64,000 nt of DNA from Candidatus Baltobacteraceae bacterium (GTDB taxonomy: Bacteria > Vulcanimicrobiota > Vulcanimicrobiia > Vulcanimicrobiales > Vulcanimicrobiaceae). Position numbers and translations under genes: made by a program. Within the stretch, counting starts at the first letter, position 1. The number at the start of each line of letters is the position of its first letter. Below are positions 53,247 through 62,411 of the stretch, piece by piece. Location of the stretch: positions 1-64,000 of the forward strand of contig DASXGW010000012.1 in assembly GCA_036488875.1 (NCBI GenBank), given 5' to 3'. The notes beneath the pieces were generated by a model. That model made no database searches, had not been told where the DNA came from, and worked only from the letters and a program-made list of their open reading frames with translations.

Positions 53247-54796
53247 GCGATCGGCGCCTGCGGCCCATCCGGCGGGCTAAAGAGATTGCGCTCGAACTTC
53301 GCGAGGATCGTGCGCCGAGCCAGCTCGAGTTCTTCGATGCCGAGCAGGCGCGCGACGGCGACGAAAACCGCAGCCCCGATAGCGATTTGACCGAAGAGGA
53401 ACCACGCGCGCGATGCGAGCGTCGCTTCGGGTACGACGCCGAGCGTTCCGATCCAGTGCAGCGCCGAAAACATCGCGAGCGACGCGACGATCGTTTTGCA
53501 CAGCGGAATCATTAGCGCGCCCCAATCGATTCCGGAAACCAGCCGCGCCACGAGCATCAGCAACAGCACAGCCTGCACGGCCTGGCTGACGCTATTGGCG
53601 AGCAGCAGGCCTTTCGCGCCGAGCGGCTGCAGCCACACCAGCGACAGCAAGACGTTGAGAACGACCGTTCCGACCGAGATGGTCACCGGCCAGAGCGACT
53701 CCTTGCACGCAAAGCAACAGCGCGTCAGGACGACGTTGGCGGCGAGCGCGATCAATCCAACGGCCGAGTACGGCAGCAAACCCGCGGTGAGATCGGTCGC
53801 GGTCGCCTGGAACGTCCCACGCTCGAAGAGCGTCTGCACCATCGGATGCGCGAGCACGATGAGCGCGCAGCACGCCGGGATCGTAATGAAGTTCACCAAG
53901 CGCAGGCCGGTAACGAGGCTGCGCGCGACGCCGCGGCGGTTCTCCTGGGCAAACTGCGCGGCGAGCAGCGGAAAGATCACGGTGGCGATCGCGGCGGCGA
54001 AAATTTGCTGCGGAAAGTTCACGAGCTTGACGGCATAGTTCATGCCGGCGATGTAACCCGGCGCCAGCGTCGAGGCGAAGAAACGGTCGAAGAACAGCGC
54101 GAGCTGTCCGGCGGCCGAGCCCACGATGATCGGGCCGAGCAGCAGCCAGATCTTTGCCAGCCCCGGGTGCTTGAGATCGATGATCGGACGGTACTTGCCG
54201 ATCGCCAAGAACGACGGCAGCTGCACGGCCATTTGCGCGATGAGACCGAGCGTCGTTCCCAGGACGAGCGCGTAGATCCCGATCTCGTGATTGAGCGCGA
54301 GCACGCAGGCGATGGTGACGATATTGACCGAGACGCCGATCATCGCGGTCGCGCGGAACCGGTGATACGCGTTGAGCATCGCCGAAAGAACGCCGCTCAA
54401 GCTGACGGCAACGATGCTGGGCATCAGCCAACGCGTCATTCGGATCGCGACGCCCATTTGCGGAGCCGGAAAACCGTGCGCGATCACCGGCACGTAATAC
54501 GGCGCCAAGAAATATCCGAGAACCGCTCCGAACGTTAATACGATCGCCAAAACGTTGAGCACCGTGCTTGCCAGGCGCCACGCTTCATCTTCTTTTTTGT
54601 GGGTGAGATACTCCGAGAAGGTCGGGAGCAGCGCGCTGACCAGCGCGCCGTTGAAGACGCCGAAGAGAATCGTCGGAATGGTGGCCGCTGCGAGGAAGGT
54701 GTCCATTTCCCAGCGCGTGCCGTAATATTTTGCGCTGACGACCTCCCGCATGAAGCCGAGCACCGTCGATGCGAAGGTGGCGCCGACGATGAACAT
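53243..54796 (-). CDS. murJ: Lipid II flippase / murein biosynthesis integral membrane protein MurJ
   Basis: The 517-residue protein has the MurJ fold with about 14 membrane helices. It starts GATFASTVLGFMREVVSAKYYG, with the conserved VLGFMRE arginine segment, then MDTFLAAATIPTILFGVFNGAL. LLPTFSEYL, LSGVLSAMLNAYHRFRATAMI, FDRFFASTLAPG and ARSLVTGLRLVNFITIPACCALIVL follow. MurJ exports lipid-linked peptidoglycan precursors, and related proteins export O-antigen units. The ATG start lacks about 8 residues compared with E. coli, and the frame stays open upstream (FSIAAST) without a usual start codon, so the true start is uncertain. Confidence 0.9.
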   Translation of the reverse strand: MFIVGATFASTVLGFMREVVSAKYYGTRWEMDTFLAAATIPTILFGVFNGALVSALLPTFSEYLTHKKEDEAWRLASTVLNVLAIVLTFGAVLGYFLAPYYVPVIAHGFPAPQMGVAIRMTRWLMPSIVAVSLSGVLSAMLNAYHRFRATAMIGVSVNIVTIACVLALNHEIGIYALVLGTTLGLIAQMAVQLPSFLAIGKYRPIIDLKHPGLAKIWLLLGPIIVGSAAGQLALFFDRFFASTLAPGYIAGMNYAVKLVNFPQQIFAAAIATVIFPLLAAQFAQENRRGVARSLVTGLRLVNFITIPACCALIVLAHPMVQTLFERGTFQATATDLTAGLLPYSAVGLIALAANVVLTRCCFACKESLWPVTISVGTVVLNVLLSLVWLQPLGAKGLLLANSVSQAVQAVLLLMLVARLVSGIDWGALMIPLCKTIVASLAMFSALHWIGTLGVVPEATLASRAWFLFGQIAIGAAVFVAVARLLGIEELELARRTILAKFERNLFSPPDGPQAPIA

Positions 54797-54866
54797 GGTC
54801 GAAGCCGCAATCGAAAACCGAGGATGGTGCGGACGATGGGACTCGGGAACGACCCGGAGGTGCTGC

Positions 54867-55514
54867 TTAATGGGCTCCGTCCTTACGCAAGACGGCCGGA
54901 ATCGTGCGTGCGATCAAGACGAGATCCCCCATCGGCGACCACGTGTCGACGTAGTGGTTGTCCAGCTCCATCCAATGCTCGAATGAAACCTCGCTGCGGC
55001 CGTTGACCTGCCACAGGCAGGTAATGCCTTGCGGAACGGTAAGGCGCCGGCGCGCGAACGCGTCGTAGTGCGCCACTTCACACGGCAGCGCGGGACGCGG
55101 TCCGACCAGCGACATGTCGCCCAGCACGACGTTGAGAAAGTTTGGGAACTCGTCGATCGAGGATCGTCGCAAGAGCCGTCCCAATGGATGCAAGCGCGGA
55201 TCGTTGCGAATCTTGAAGACCGGACCGGACGCCTCGTTGAGGTGCATCAGGTCGTCACGCATCGCGTGCGCGCCGTTGACCATCGTGCGCAGCTTGTACA
55301 TCTTGAATCGCCGGCCGCCCATACCGACGCGCTCCTGCGCGTAGAACGGAGATCCGCCGGTGACGCAGACGATGCCGATGGCGGCGATTGCGACGATCGG
55401 CGACACGAGCAGCAGCAGCACCATTCCCAGCACCACGTCGGTCAATCGTTTGACCGCGCGCCACGTCTGGGGCACGGTGCGTTCGAGCGGCGGCGCGGCG
55501 ACGGCGATCTGCAT
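54867..55514 (-). CDS. Undecaprenyl-phosphate sugar phosphotransferase (bacterial sugar transferase)
   Basis: The 215-residue protein is a monotopic phosphoglycosyl transferase that starts glycan synthesis by moving a sugar-1-phosphate to undecaprenyl phosphate. The family pattern is complete: VKRLTDVVLGMVLLLLVSP (membrane hairpin), PFYAQERVGMGGRRFKMYKLRTM, KIRNDPRLHPLGRLLRRSSIDEFPNF-type segments, GDMSLVGPRPALPCEV, and GITCLWQVNGRS. It lies between murJ and deoB, heading the polysaccharide steps of this operon. Which sugar is transferred cannot be determined. Confidence 0.95.
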   Translation of the reverse strand: MQIAVAAPPLERTVPQTWRAVKRLTDVVLGMVLLLLVSPIVAIAAIGIVCVTGGSPFYAQERVGMGGRRFKMYKLRTMVNGAHAMRDDLMHLNEASGPVFKIRNDPRLHPLGRLLRRSSIDEFPNFLNVVLGDMSLVGPRPALPCEVAHYDAFARRRLTVPQGITCLWQVNGRSEVSFEHWMELDNHYVDTWSPMGDLVLIARTIPAVLRKDGAH

Positions 55515-55519
55515 GCTCG

Positions 55520-56638
55520 TTATCGTCCCGCAAACGCCGCTTTGACGGTGGCGCCGACCATGTCGAGCCCCTCGATGTCCCCGAGCACGGCTCCGGCCGA
55601 ACCGCTCAAATGGACGAAGGGCACGTACTCGCGGGTGTGGTCGGTACCGGGTGCGGTCGGATCGCAGCCGTGATCGGCCGTAAACACGACCTCATCGCCG
55701 GCGCGCATGAGCGACTCCAGCTGCGGCGCCATCGCGTCGAGCTCTTCCAATGCGGCGGCATAGCCGCGTGCGTCGCGACGGTGCCCGTACTTGGAGTCGA
55801 AGTCGTTCAGATTCGTAAAAATGAAGCCCCCGTTTACCGTGCGCAGCAAGTCCAGCGTCTTCTCCATCGCGTCGCGATTGTCGACGGCGCGTAACGACGA
55901 GGCGATGCCGTGTCCGCAATAAATGTCGCAGATTTTTCCTACGGCGTGCACCTCAACACCCCCGGCGGCCAGCTCGTCGAGCACGCACGCGGGCGGTTCG
56001 AGAGCGTAGTCGCGTCGATTCGGCGTTCGCTGGAAAGCCCCCGGCTTACCTAAGAACGGACGCGCGATGACTCGATTGACGTTATGCGGCGCCACCAGCA
56101 TCCCTCGCGCGCGTTCACACCACTCGTACAAGGTCGAAAGAGGAACTACCTCTTCGTGGGCGGCAACCTGAAAGACCGAATCGGCGGAAGTATAGAGGAT
56201 GGGGCGGCCGCTCGACAAGTGGGCGGGGCCAAGTTCCTCGATAATTTCGGTCCCGGAGGCGGCCTTGTTCCCTAGCGGCTGCCGTCCGGTGATGGCTGCA
56301 AACCCCTCGATGACCTCGGGCGGAAAGCCCTTGGGGTAGGTGGGAAACGCTTGGGCGGTCAGGATCCCGGTCATCTCCCAGTGGCCCGTCACCGTATCTT
56401 TGCCGGCGCTGCGGCCGCGAAGGCGCCCAACGCGGGCCCGCGGCCGAGCCGGCGGCGTCAAGCCCCGAATCGTCGTCAGCGCTCCCAGCCCGTAGCTTTC
56501 GAAGTTCGGCATACGCAAAGCTCCAACGCTGCGTGCGACGTTTCCGATCGTATCAACACCTGATGAATCCCCGTAGGCGCCGGAATCGGGAAGCGCTCCG
56601 ACGCCGCCGGAATCAATGACGATCGCCACCACACGCAC
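55520..56638 (-). CDS. deoB: Phosphopentomutase
   Basis: I set the start at GTG 56638, where the family N-terminus begins (RVVAIVIDSGGVGALPDSGAYGD); ATG 56689 or 56734 would add atypical residues. The 372-residue enzyme interconverts ribose-1- and ribose-5-phosphate (and deoxyribose forms). It carries SAGKDTVTGHWEMTG with the phosphorylated Thr, the binuclear manganese motifs FTADHGCDPTAPGTDHTREYVPF, and GKICDIYCGHGI. It is adjacent to the sugar transferase by 5 bases, yet its function (nucleoside salvage) looks unrelated to glycan assembly. Confidence 0.93.
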   Translation of the reverse strand: MRVVAIVIDSGGVGALPDSGAYGDSSGVDTIGNVARSVGALRMPNFESYGLGALTTIRGLTPPARPRARVGRLRGRSAGKDTVTGHWEMTGILTAQAFPTYPKGFPPEVIEGFAAITGRQPLGNKAASGTEIIEELGPAHLSSGRPILYTSADSVFQVAAHEEVVPLSTLYEWCERARGMLVAPHNVNRVIARPFLGKPGAFQRTPNRRDYALEPPACVLDELAAGGVEVHAVGKICDIYCGHGIASSLRAVDNRDAMEKTLDLLRTVNGGFIFTNLNDFDSKYGHRRDARGYAAALEELDAMAPQLESLMRAGDEVVFTADHGCDPTAPGTDHTREYVPFVHLSGSAGAVLGDIEGLDMVGATVKAAFAGR

Positions 56639-56732
56639 GCCTCGTCGCGATTGGCGTTTGATGAGGCACCCGCCTTCCTGAACGCGCATAGATAGGATAG
56701 AAGGACCATAGCCGAAAACCGACGCCTGGCTC

Positions 56733-58652
56733 ATGCGGATTTTTCTTCGGGCGCTGTTTGCCCTTACGATCTTCGTCGTGCTCGCACGGCCGGCGTACGC
56801 TGCCGGACCCGTGCTCGTCCGCTTGAGCGCCGACCGCGTCCAGTTCTATTACGATCGGTTTCTCGTCGAAGCCGACGGACACGTGCGCGTGCAGGCAAGT
56901 AACGGTTTCGTTGCCACCGGCGACGCGTTTTCGATGGATCTCAAGCTCAACCGCTACGTACTTGCGGGACACGTTACGCTAAGCACGTCGAGCGGCAGCG
57001 CGAGCGGCGCTGCGATCGCCGACTTTTTGGACTTCGATCGCATCTACTTCGTGCCGGTCGCGAGCGAGCCCGACCGCTGGACGTTTCTGGGCGGCGATCT
57101 CGCGCATCCGGTCAAAGGTCGGATCATGCCGGGCGACGCGTTTTACTTTCCGCAGCTTCCGCAGTATCCGAGCCTCACCGCGACCGGCGCCGTCATCGGC
57201 ACGAAGACCTACGTACGGTTTCTCGGCGCGCAGGCCCAATTCGGCGGCGCATCGATTCCGATGGGTTCCTACGTCGTCAACTTCTCGCCCAATCAGTACT
57301 TCGCGCAGAACTCGCTATCGGGCGCGACCGCGGACCTAACCTGGAACTTTGCCGGCAACACCAACACGCTCTCGGCTATGCACCTGCGGTACGACACGCA
57401 AAACTATCTGTACGCCGCCTTCGAGCAGCATATCGTCGGCGATCACGAGTACGCGATCTTCTCCGTCAATCCGGCGACGCGCGCCGGCAAGTTTTACAAC
57501 CTGCAGCTCTACGATCGCTTGAGCGACCGCCTGCAGCTCCAGACGTTTACGCAGGTGTACGCGTATCAATACAATTTAAGCGCGCCGCAAGCGGCTACGC
57601 AGACGACGTATCTCGAAGGCACGTACGCATTTCCGCACTCCTACGTGTCCGCGATCGCGAACCTCACGAACTATAACATGCTGGGCATCAACCCGCTGGT
57701 ATATGAGATCACGCATCCCGACAGCAACAGCATCAAAACGGGAGCCGGCAGTCTGTCGCATCCGTCGTCGCTGCAGATCAACGTCTCGAGCTTCCAGAAC
57801 CGGATCGGAAAAACGCCGTTCTACGAGCAGATCTACGGCGGCTACGGGTTCAATCACGACACGGTCGGACCCGACCAGTATCTGCAAGGCTGCCGGGAAG
57901 CGAACTGCGGCCTGCCCGCCAGTCCATGGGCTCCTCCCAATAACGTGCCCGGGCTTCAGGCGTACGGCTCGCAATGCAACTACAACGCGCCGTACAAGTC
58001 CTCAGCCCCGGTCTATTTTTGTCCGGTGTACACGACGATCTACAATGCCGTGGCCGGTTTCAACCTCTACGCGACGTCGATTCCCGTGTTCGGCGATGAG
58101 GGTCCGTACAAGACGTTCTATCTCAACGCCAGCTTCAACGATCAAGAGCAGTGGAACTCACTGCCGCACCGTATCCGCCAAGAGATTACCAACGTCAGCC
58201 TGAGCCGGCAGTTCGAGCGTCAGGTCAACTCGTATCTCAGCTACTCCGTGCAAAACACCGGCGATTACTATCTGCACGGCGGCTACACGACGTGCACGCC
58301 GGGCCCGCTCTGTCCGCCGGGCCTCGACACGTTTCGCGGCGTCGCGACCTGGCGAACGCTCTCGCTCGGCGTCAACTACGTGCCGTCGCCGGAGTTCAAC
58401 TTTTCGGTGCTCGCCCGCCACCACGCTGACTTTCCGCAGCCGGCTCCCAACTTCTACACGCAGCCGCCGGTCAACGTACTCGGCCAGCCCCTCTACACGA
58501 CGTACTTGGGGCAGCCGCCCAACGACATCACCGGCGACGTGCGGTTCAAGCTCTTGCCGCACATGCTAATCGACGTCGCGCGCACGTACTACTTCCACTA
58601 CGGTTCGCAGAACTGGAGCCCGCAAACCGTCATCCAGGTGCTGCCGATATGA
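56733..58652 (+). CDS. Outer-membrane beta-barrel protein with LptA/OstA-like N-terminal domain (LptD-like)
   Basis: The 639-residue protein has a clear signal peptide (MRIFLRALFALTIFVVLARPAYA). Residues about 28-110 look like an OstA/LptA jellyroll strand series (VRLSADRVQFYYDRFLVEADGHV, FVATGDAFSMDLKLNRYVLAG). The rest is long, alternating aromatic strands ending in a terminal barrel strand (WSPQTVIQVLPI). Several Cys-rich loops occur near 395-435. This layout resembles LptD, the LPS translocon, and supports a diderm envelope with LPS-like glycolipid. It is shorter than gamma-proteobacterial LptD. No lptA, lptB or lptC is in view, so another OM barrel remains possible. Confidence 0.72.
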   Translation: MRIFLRALFALTIFVVLARPAYAAGPVLVRLSADRVQFYYDRFLVEADGHVRVQASNGFVATGDAFSMDLKLNRYVLAGHVTLSTSSGSASGAAIADFLDFDRIYFVPVASEPDRWTFLGGDLAHPVKGRIMPGDAFYFPQLPQYPSLTATGAVIGTKTYVRFLGAQAQFGGASIPMGSYVVNFSPNQYFAQNSLSGATADLTWNFAGNTNTLSAMHLRYDTQNYLYAAFEQHIVGDHEYAIFSVNPATRAGKFYNLQLYDRLSDRLQLQTFTQVYAYQYNLSAPQAATQTTYLEGTYAFPHSYVSAIANLTNYNMLGINPLVYEITHPDSNSIKTGAGSLSHPSSLQINVSSFQNRIGKTPFYEQIYGGYGFNHDTVGPDQYLQGCREANCGLPASPWAPPNNVPGLQAYGSQCNYNAPYKSSAPVYFCPVYTTIYNAVAGFNLYATSIPVFGDEGPYKTFYLNASFNDQEQWNSLPHRIRQEITNVSLSRQFERQVNSYLSYSVQNTGDYYLHGGYTTCTPGPLCPPGLDTFRGVATWRTLSLGVNYVPSPEFNFSVLARHHADFPQPAPNFYTQPPVNVLGQPLYTTYLGQPPNDITGDVRFKLLPHMLIDVARTYYFHYGSQNWSPQTVIQVLPI

Positions 58653-59533
58653 TGCGTCGCGCCCTTTCGGTCTTCATCGCTGCGCTCGCGATCGTGCTGA
58701 TCGCGGCCGGACCGGGGATCGTCGTCACGGGACAGCTGCTTGCGTACCAGGAGGGTTACGTCTTCTTTACGACCGGCGACGGTTTTCACGTGTCGCCCAA
58801 CGTTGTGATTCACGACGCCAAGACGAACGGCCCGGCCACGATCGTCCCGGGTCCGCGCGTCTACGCTCGCGCAACGTTCGATTCCACCGGCACCGTCACC
58901 CAGCTCGATCTTTCGCGCTCGCCGTTGCCGCCGGAAGGCAGCTTCGACGACGTCTCGCGCTTTGCCGTCGCGCTCTCGTCACCCGTGCCGAATCCCGATT
59001 TGATTCCGGCGACGCCCGCGCCGGGCCAATCCATCGCGCCGGAGCAGCGCCACTTTTCGGGGCGCCCCGTGCTGGTGACGTTTACGACCGAAGTTCCGCC
59101 GAACACGCCGTTTACCGCGACCGTGTACATCACCACCGATGCAAGCGGCTGGAACGCGCAGGCGATACCGATGGACCGCATCGACGCGCTGCACTATCAG
59201 ATCACCCGGCGGCTCAACTCGGGCACGATTTTCCGCTATCTGTACGATCGGGGCTCGTTCCAATCGGTCGAGGTCGCTCAGAACGGTCTGCAGCGCGTGC
59301 CGCGCCAGATCGTCGTCAACGACGCCGACGTTCGCGCGATTCGCGACAACGTGTACGCGTGGATCGACACGACCGGCGGCAGCTACAATCAATCGCCGAC
59401 GGGCGTTCCGACGCCCTACAATCCGGCGCCCTTCCCGAACCTACCGCCGGGCGTGGGGCCGCCGGGCGCTCCGCCGCCGTGTACGACGCCGGCATGCGGC
59501 GTCACCCGGACGCCGCGTCCCCCCAGCGACTAG
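58649..59533 (+). CDS. Secreted protein with a starch-binding-like (CBM20/AMPK-type) domain
   Basis: The 294-residue protein starts at ATG 58649, overlapping the barrel gene stop, and has an N-terminal signal peptide (RRALSVFIAALAIVLIAAGPG). A beta-rich region follows, with an OB-like character (GQLLAYQEGYVFFTTGDGFHV). From about 145 to 215, VLVTFTTEVPPNTPFTATVYI, TTDASGWNAQAIPMDRID and GTIFRYLYDRGSFQSVEV resemble the CBM20/AMPK fold, where the GW and RGS-x2-VE positions are typical. The C-terminal 50 residues are Pro-rich. It is coupled to the barrel and may be its periplasmic partner; function unknown. Confidence 0.65.
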   Translation: MMRRALSVFIAALAIVLIAAGPGIVVTGQLLAYQEGYVFFTTGDGFHVSPNVVIHDAKTNGPATIVPGPRVYARATFDSTGTVTQLDLSRSPLPPEGSFDDVSRFAVALSSPVPNPDLIPATPAPGQSIAPEQRHFSGRPVLVTFTTEVPPNTPFTATVYITTDASGWNAQAIPMDRIDALHYQITRRLNSGTIFRYLYDRGSFQSVEVAQNGLQRVPRQIVVNDADVRAIRDNVYAWIDTTGGSYNQSPTGVPTPYNPAPFPNLPPGVGPPGAPPPCTTPACGVTRTPRPPSD

Positions 59534-60129
59534 TGAATCGTTAGCTGCAGCGTACGCTCCGCTTTATCGCCGCGCGAGTTGCGCGCGATGACGTGCATCG
59601 GATACGTTCCGTGCGCGAAAAACGGGATCGCTCCCAAACGATACGCTAACGTGAATCGTCCGACGCCGACCTTGTTCAAGCCGACGCCGAAGTTGGCGAT
59701 ACGAACTTCGACGCTGGCGACGTTGGAACTGGTCAGCACTTTCCCCCATAACGTGTCGCCGGAGCCGACGTTGTTCGTGTTCATCTCGATATCGACGATC
59801 TGCGGCGGCGCGTCGGGCTTACGCACCGGTACGACGACGTGCTTGCGTGCAGCCGGTGATGCGGTCGCCGACGGAGTCGCAGATGGAGTAGCCGACGCCG
59901 ATGCAGCCGGAGAGGGCGTGGCGGTCGGCGGCACGGTCACGAACGCGACCGTTCGCGCGAAATCCGGCCGGCGCTTTTTGGGTGCCGGCGATGCGATGGG
60001 TTCGAGGGTCGGCGCCGCCGTCGCGGCAGCGCCGGTCGACGGCTGGTCGTCCCGCGCCGGCGGCTGCGAGGCACACGCGGCCAGGCCGGCGGCGACGAGG
60101 AGAACCAGCAATGCATTGAGGCGGTACAC
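59530..60129 (-). CDS. Lipoprotein with Ser/Ala/Pro-rich linker and Ig-like domain
   Basis: GTG 60129 is chosen since it gives a lipoprotein signal (VYRLNALLVLLVAAGLAAC); further upstream the open frame runs under the GT2 gene. The 199-residue protein has a low-complexity linker (ATPSPAASASATPSATPS, repeating ATPSA) from about 75 to 100. A C-terminal beta-sandwich-like domain follows (VDIEMNTNNVGSGDTLWGKV, VRIANFGVGLNKVGVGRFTLAY, GTYPMHVIARNSRGDKA). It ends 4 bases into the convergent secreted protein gene. Its role is unknown, and an envelope structural protein is likely. Confidence 0.68.
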   Translation of the reverse strand: MYRLNALLVLLVAAGLAACASQPPARDDQPSTGAAATAAPTLEPIASPAPKKRRPDFARTVAFVTVPPTATPSPAASASATPSATPSATASPAARKHVVVPVRKPDAPPQIVDIEMNTNNVGSGDTLWGKVLTSSNVASVEVRIANFGVGLNKVGVGRFTLAYRLGAIPFFAHGTYPMHVIARNSRGDKAERTLQLTIH

Positions 60130-60207
60130 AGCCGGGGCAGGATTCTCGCCCGCCGTTTTGGTTCCGCTTGCTAGGCGCGGAGCGCAAGGCGACGAACGGC
60201 TCGCGCT

Positions 60208-61146
60208 GTGACCATCAGCGTCGTCGTTCCGCTTTTTAACGAGGAACATAACGTCGCTCCGCTCCTCGAGCGGATCGTGACGATCCTCGAGCGCCTGCCG
60301 GATCGTCCCGAGTACGAGATCGTGCTGGTCAACGACGGCAGCACCGACGGCACGCTTGCCGCGATCCGCAACGAGATGCGCGCGCAGCAGCACATCGTGC
60401 TGATCAACCTCTCGCGAAACTTCGGACATCAGCTTGCGGCAACTGCCGGCATCGAGCTGGCTTCCGGCGAGGCCGTCGTGTTGATGGACGGGGACCTGCA
60501 GGATCCGCCCGAGCTCATCGAGTCGTTCGTCGAGCGCTGGCGCGCGGGATACGACGTCGTCTATGCCGTGCGGCGCACACGCAAAGGCGAAAGCGCGTTC
60601 AAGGTGCTCACGGCACGATTCTTCTATCGCACGATCAAGCGCCTCACCAACGTTGCAATACCCGTCGACACGGGCGATTTTCGCTTGATGAGCCGGCGCG
60701 TCGTCGAAGCGCTGCGCCGCTCGCCGGAGCGACATCGATTCTTGCGAGGCATGGTGAGTTGGGTCGGCTTCAATCAAACCGGCGTCGCGTACGACCGCGA
60801 CGAGCGGCACTCCGGAACGACGAAATACCCGCTGCCGAAGATGCTCCGGTTTGCCGTCGACGGCATCACGTCGTTCTCGGACATTCCGCTGCGCTTTGCG
60901 GCGTATTTCGGGTTCGCCGTCAGCGCCCTCGCGTTTATCTACGCCATCGTGGTCATCGTGGCCAAACTGTTCCGGGTCAACGCTCCCGGATATACGCCGG
61001 GCTGGGCGTCGACAATCGTCGCCGTCGTTTTCCTGGGCGGCGTCCAGCTCATCAGCCTGGGCATCATCGGCGAGTATCTCGGCCGCATTTACGATCAGGT
61101 CAAAGGACGTCCGCTTTATCTCGTCAGCGACATCGAACGCAGTTGA
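60208..61146 (+). CDS. Polyprenyl-phosphate glycosyltransferase GT2 (GtrB/DPM1-like)
   Basis: The 312-residue protein has GT2 motifs ISVVVPLFNEEHNVAPLLERI, YEIVLVNDGSTDGTLAAIR, and VLMDGDLQDPPELI (DxD). VDTGDFRLMSRRVVEALRR and GFNQTGVAYDRDERHSGTTKYPL follow. Two C-terminal membrane helices are FAAYFGFAVSALAFIYAIVVIVA and TIVAVVFLGGVQLISLGIIGEYLG. This is the layout of bactoprenol glucosyl/mannosyltransferases that make polyprenyl-phosphate sugar donors. The downstream GT-C protein at 62378 could use this donor. It overlaps the O-antigen ligase gene by TTGA. Confidence 0.92.
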   Translation: MTISVVVPLFNEEHNVAPLLERIVTILERLPDRPEYEIVLVNDGSTDGTLAAIRNEMRAQQHIVLINLSRNFGHQLAATAGIELASGEAVVLMDGDLQDPPELIESFVERWRAGYDVVYAVRRTRKGESAFKVLTARFFYRTIKRLTNVAIPVDTGDFRLMSRRVVEALRRSPERHRFLRGMVSWVGFNQTGVAYDRDERHSGTTKYPLPKMLRFAVDGITSFSDIPLRFAAYFGFAVSALAFIYAIVVIVAKLFRVNAPGYTPGWASTIVAVVFLGGVQLISLGIIGEYLGRIYDQVKGRPLYLVSDIERS

Positions 61147-62411
61147 CCTATCATCCGGTCGTCGATCAGTTTCCGGTCATTACTCCGCTCGATCCATGGT
61201 CGGCAGCCGCATTCGCGGCGGCGTTCGTCGCCGCCCTGGTGCTGACAGCGCGACGCCCGGCCTACGGGCTGTGCGCGTTGATTCTCGTCACGCCGTTCGC
61301 GCTCTATCGCGAAGTCTTCGCCACGGCGATGACGTTGCCGCGTCCCGTATTGCTCGGCGTTTTGGCAGGGCTGACGACGTATTCGGGATGCTGGAAGACG
61401 TTGCGTTCGCGGCCGGCGCTGTTACTGCTCGGCGCGCTCTGCGCCTACTTCGCTGCAACCGCGTTGTCGGGAATCGGCGCGCACCATCCGGAGCTCGTCG
61501 TTCGTGAAACGCTCAAGGTGCTCGAATACGCGCTGTTCTTCGGGGCGGCGTATCTGTGTTATCGTCTCGATCCCGACCCCGGTCCGCCCGCGACGGCGCT
61601 TGCCGCAATTGCGATCGTCGTTTCGCTGACCGCGCTCGCACAAGAAATTCTAGGCGCGCCGTCGGGACTGTACGTCGGACGAGCGATCGTACCGCGCGTA
61701 GCCGGCGTGCTTGAAGGGCCGAATCAACTGGCGGGTTACCTCGACCTCGTCGTTCCCGTCGTTGCCGCGTTGGCCGTTACGCGGCGCTCCGCGTTGACCA
61801 GCGCCGCGCTCTTTCTTGCAATGATGGCCGACGTGCTGACGTTTTCACGCTCGGGATTGATCGCCGTAGCAATCGCCGCCGCGGCGCTCGTTGCCGTGAA
61901 CGGCCGCGCGATGCTGACGGTGCTGCGCCCGGCTTTTGCCGGCACGATCGCGGGCGTACTCGTCGTCGCGGGCTGGGGCGCGTACGCGCAAAGTGCGAAC
62001 GTCTTTCGTCTTTCGGTGGAGAGCGCGTACGCCGGCGGCGTCGGCAACCGGGGTCAGCTATGGGACGCGGCGCTGCGGATGTGGCGGCGGCATCCGTTGC
62101 TCGGTGTCGGCGCGGGCAACTACGAACTCGAGCTTCCGTTTTACGGCGTTCTCGGCGTACGCACGCACGCCAACAGCTGGTATTTGCAATCGCTGGCGGA
62201 GGGCGGTATTCTGCTCTTCGGCGCGACCGTGGCGGTGATCGCGGCGATCGCTGCGGCATTCGTCCGCGAGGTGCGCCGTTCGCCGTGGATCGCCGGCGCG
62301 GCGGCCGCATCGCTGGCGATCTGCTTGCATCAAATCGCCGATTATTTGATTTTCTTTCCGAAAGTGGGCATGACGTGGTGGCTGCTGCTGGGGATCGCCG
62401 CCGCCGCGTAA
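61143..62411 (+). CDS. O-antigen ligase family protein (Wzy/WaaL-like)
   Basis: TTG 61143 overlaps the stop of the GT2 gene and gives 422 residues with about ten membrane segments. The N-terminal region (AAFAAAFVAALVLTARRPAYGLCAL) is followed by GVLEGPNQLAGYLDLVVPVV. The family signature RHPLLGVGAGNYELELPFYG sits in the large periplasmic loop. The following THANSWYLQSLAEGG is the conserved His region of ligases and polymerases. Such proteins join polysaccharide to lipid A core or polymerise repeat units, but the two functions cannot be told apart from sequence. Confidence 0.88.
   Translation: MTYHPVVDQFPVITPLDPWSAAAFAAAFVAALVLTARRPAYGLCALILVTPFALYREVFATAMTLPRPVLLGVLAGLTTYSGCWKTLRSRPALLLLGALCAYFAATALSGIGAHHPELVVRETLKVLEYALFFGAAYLCYRLDPDPGPPATALAAIAIVVSLTALAQEILGAPSGLYVGRAIVPRVAGVLEGPNQLAGYLDLVVPVVAALAVTRRSALTSAALFLAMMADVLTFSRSGLIAVAIAAAALVAVNGRAMLTVLRPAFAGTIAGVLVVAGWGAYAQSANVFRLSVESAYAGGVGNRGQLWDAALRMWRRHPLLGVGAGNYELELPFYGVLGVRTHANSWYLQSLAEGGILLFGATVAVIAAIAAAFVREVRRSPWIAGAAAASLAICLHQIADYLIFFPKVGMTWWLLLGIAAAA

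Noticed and set aside
53243-54866. Frameshift at the start of murJ
   Set aside because: The frame is open upstream, with MurJ-like residues but no standard start. An ATG at 54796 still retains nearly all of the first helix, so an error is not required.
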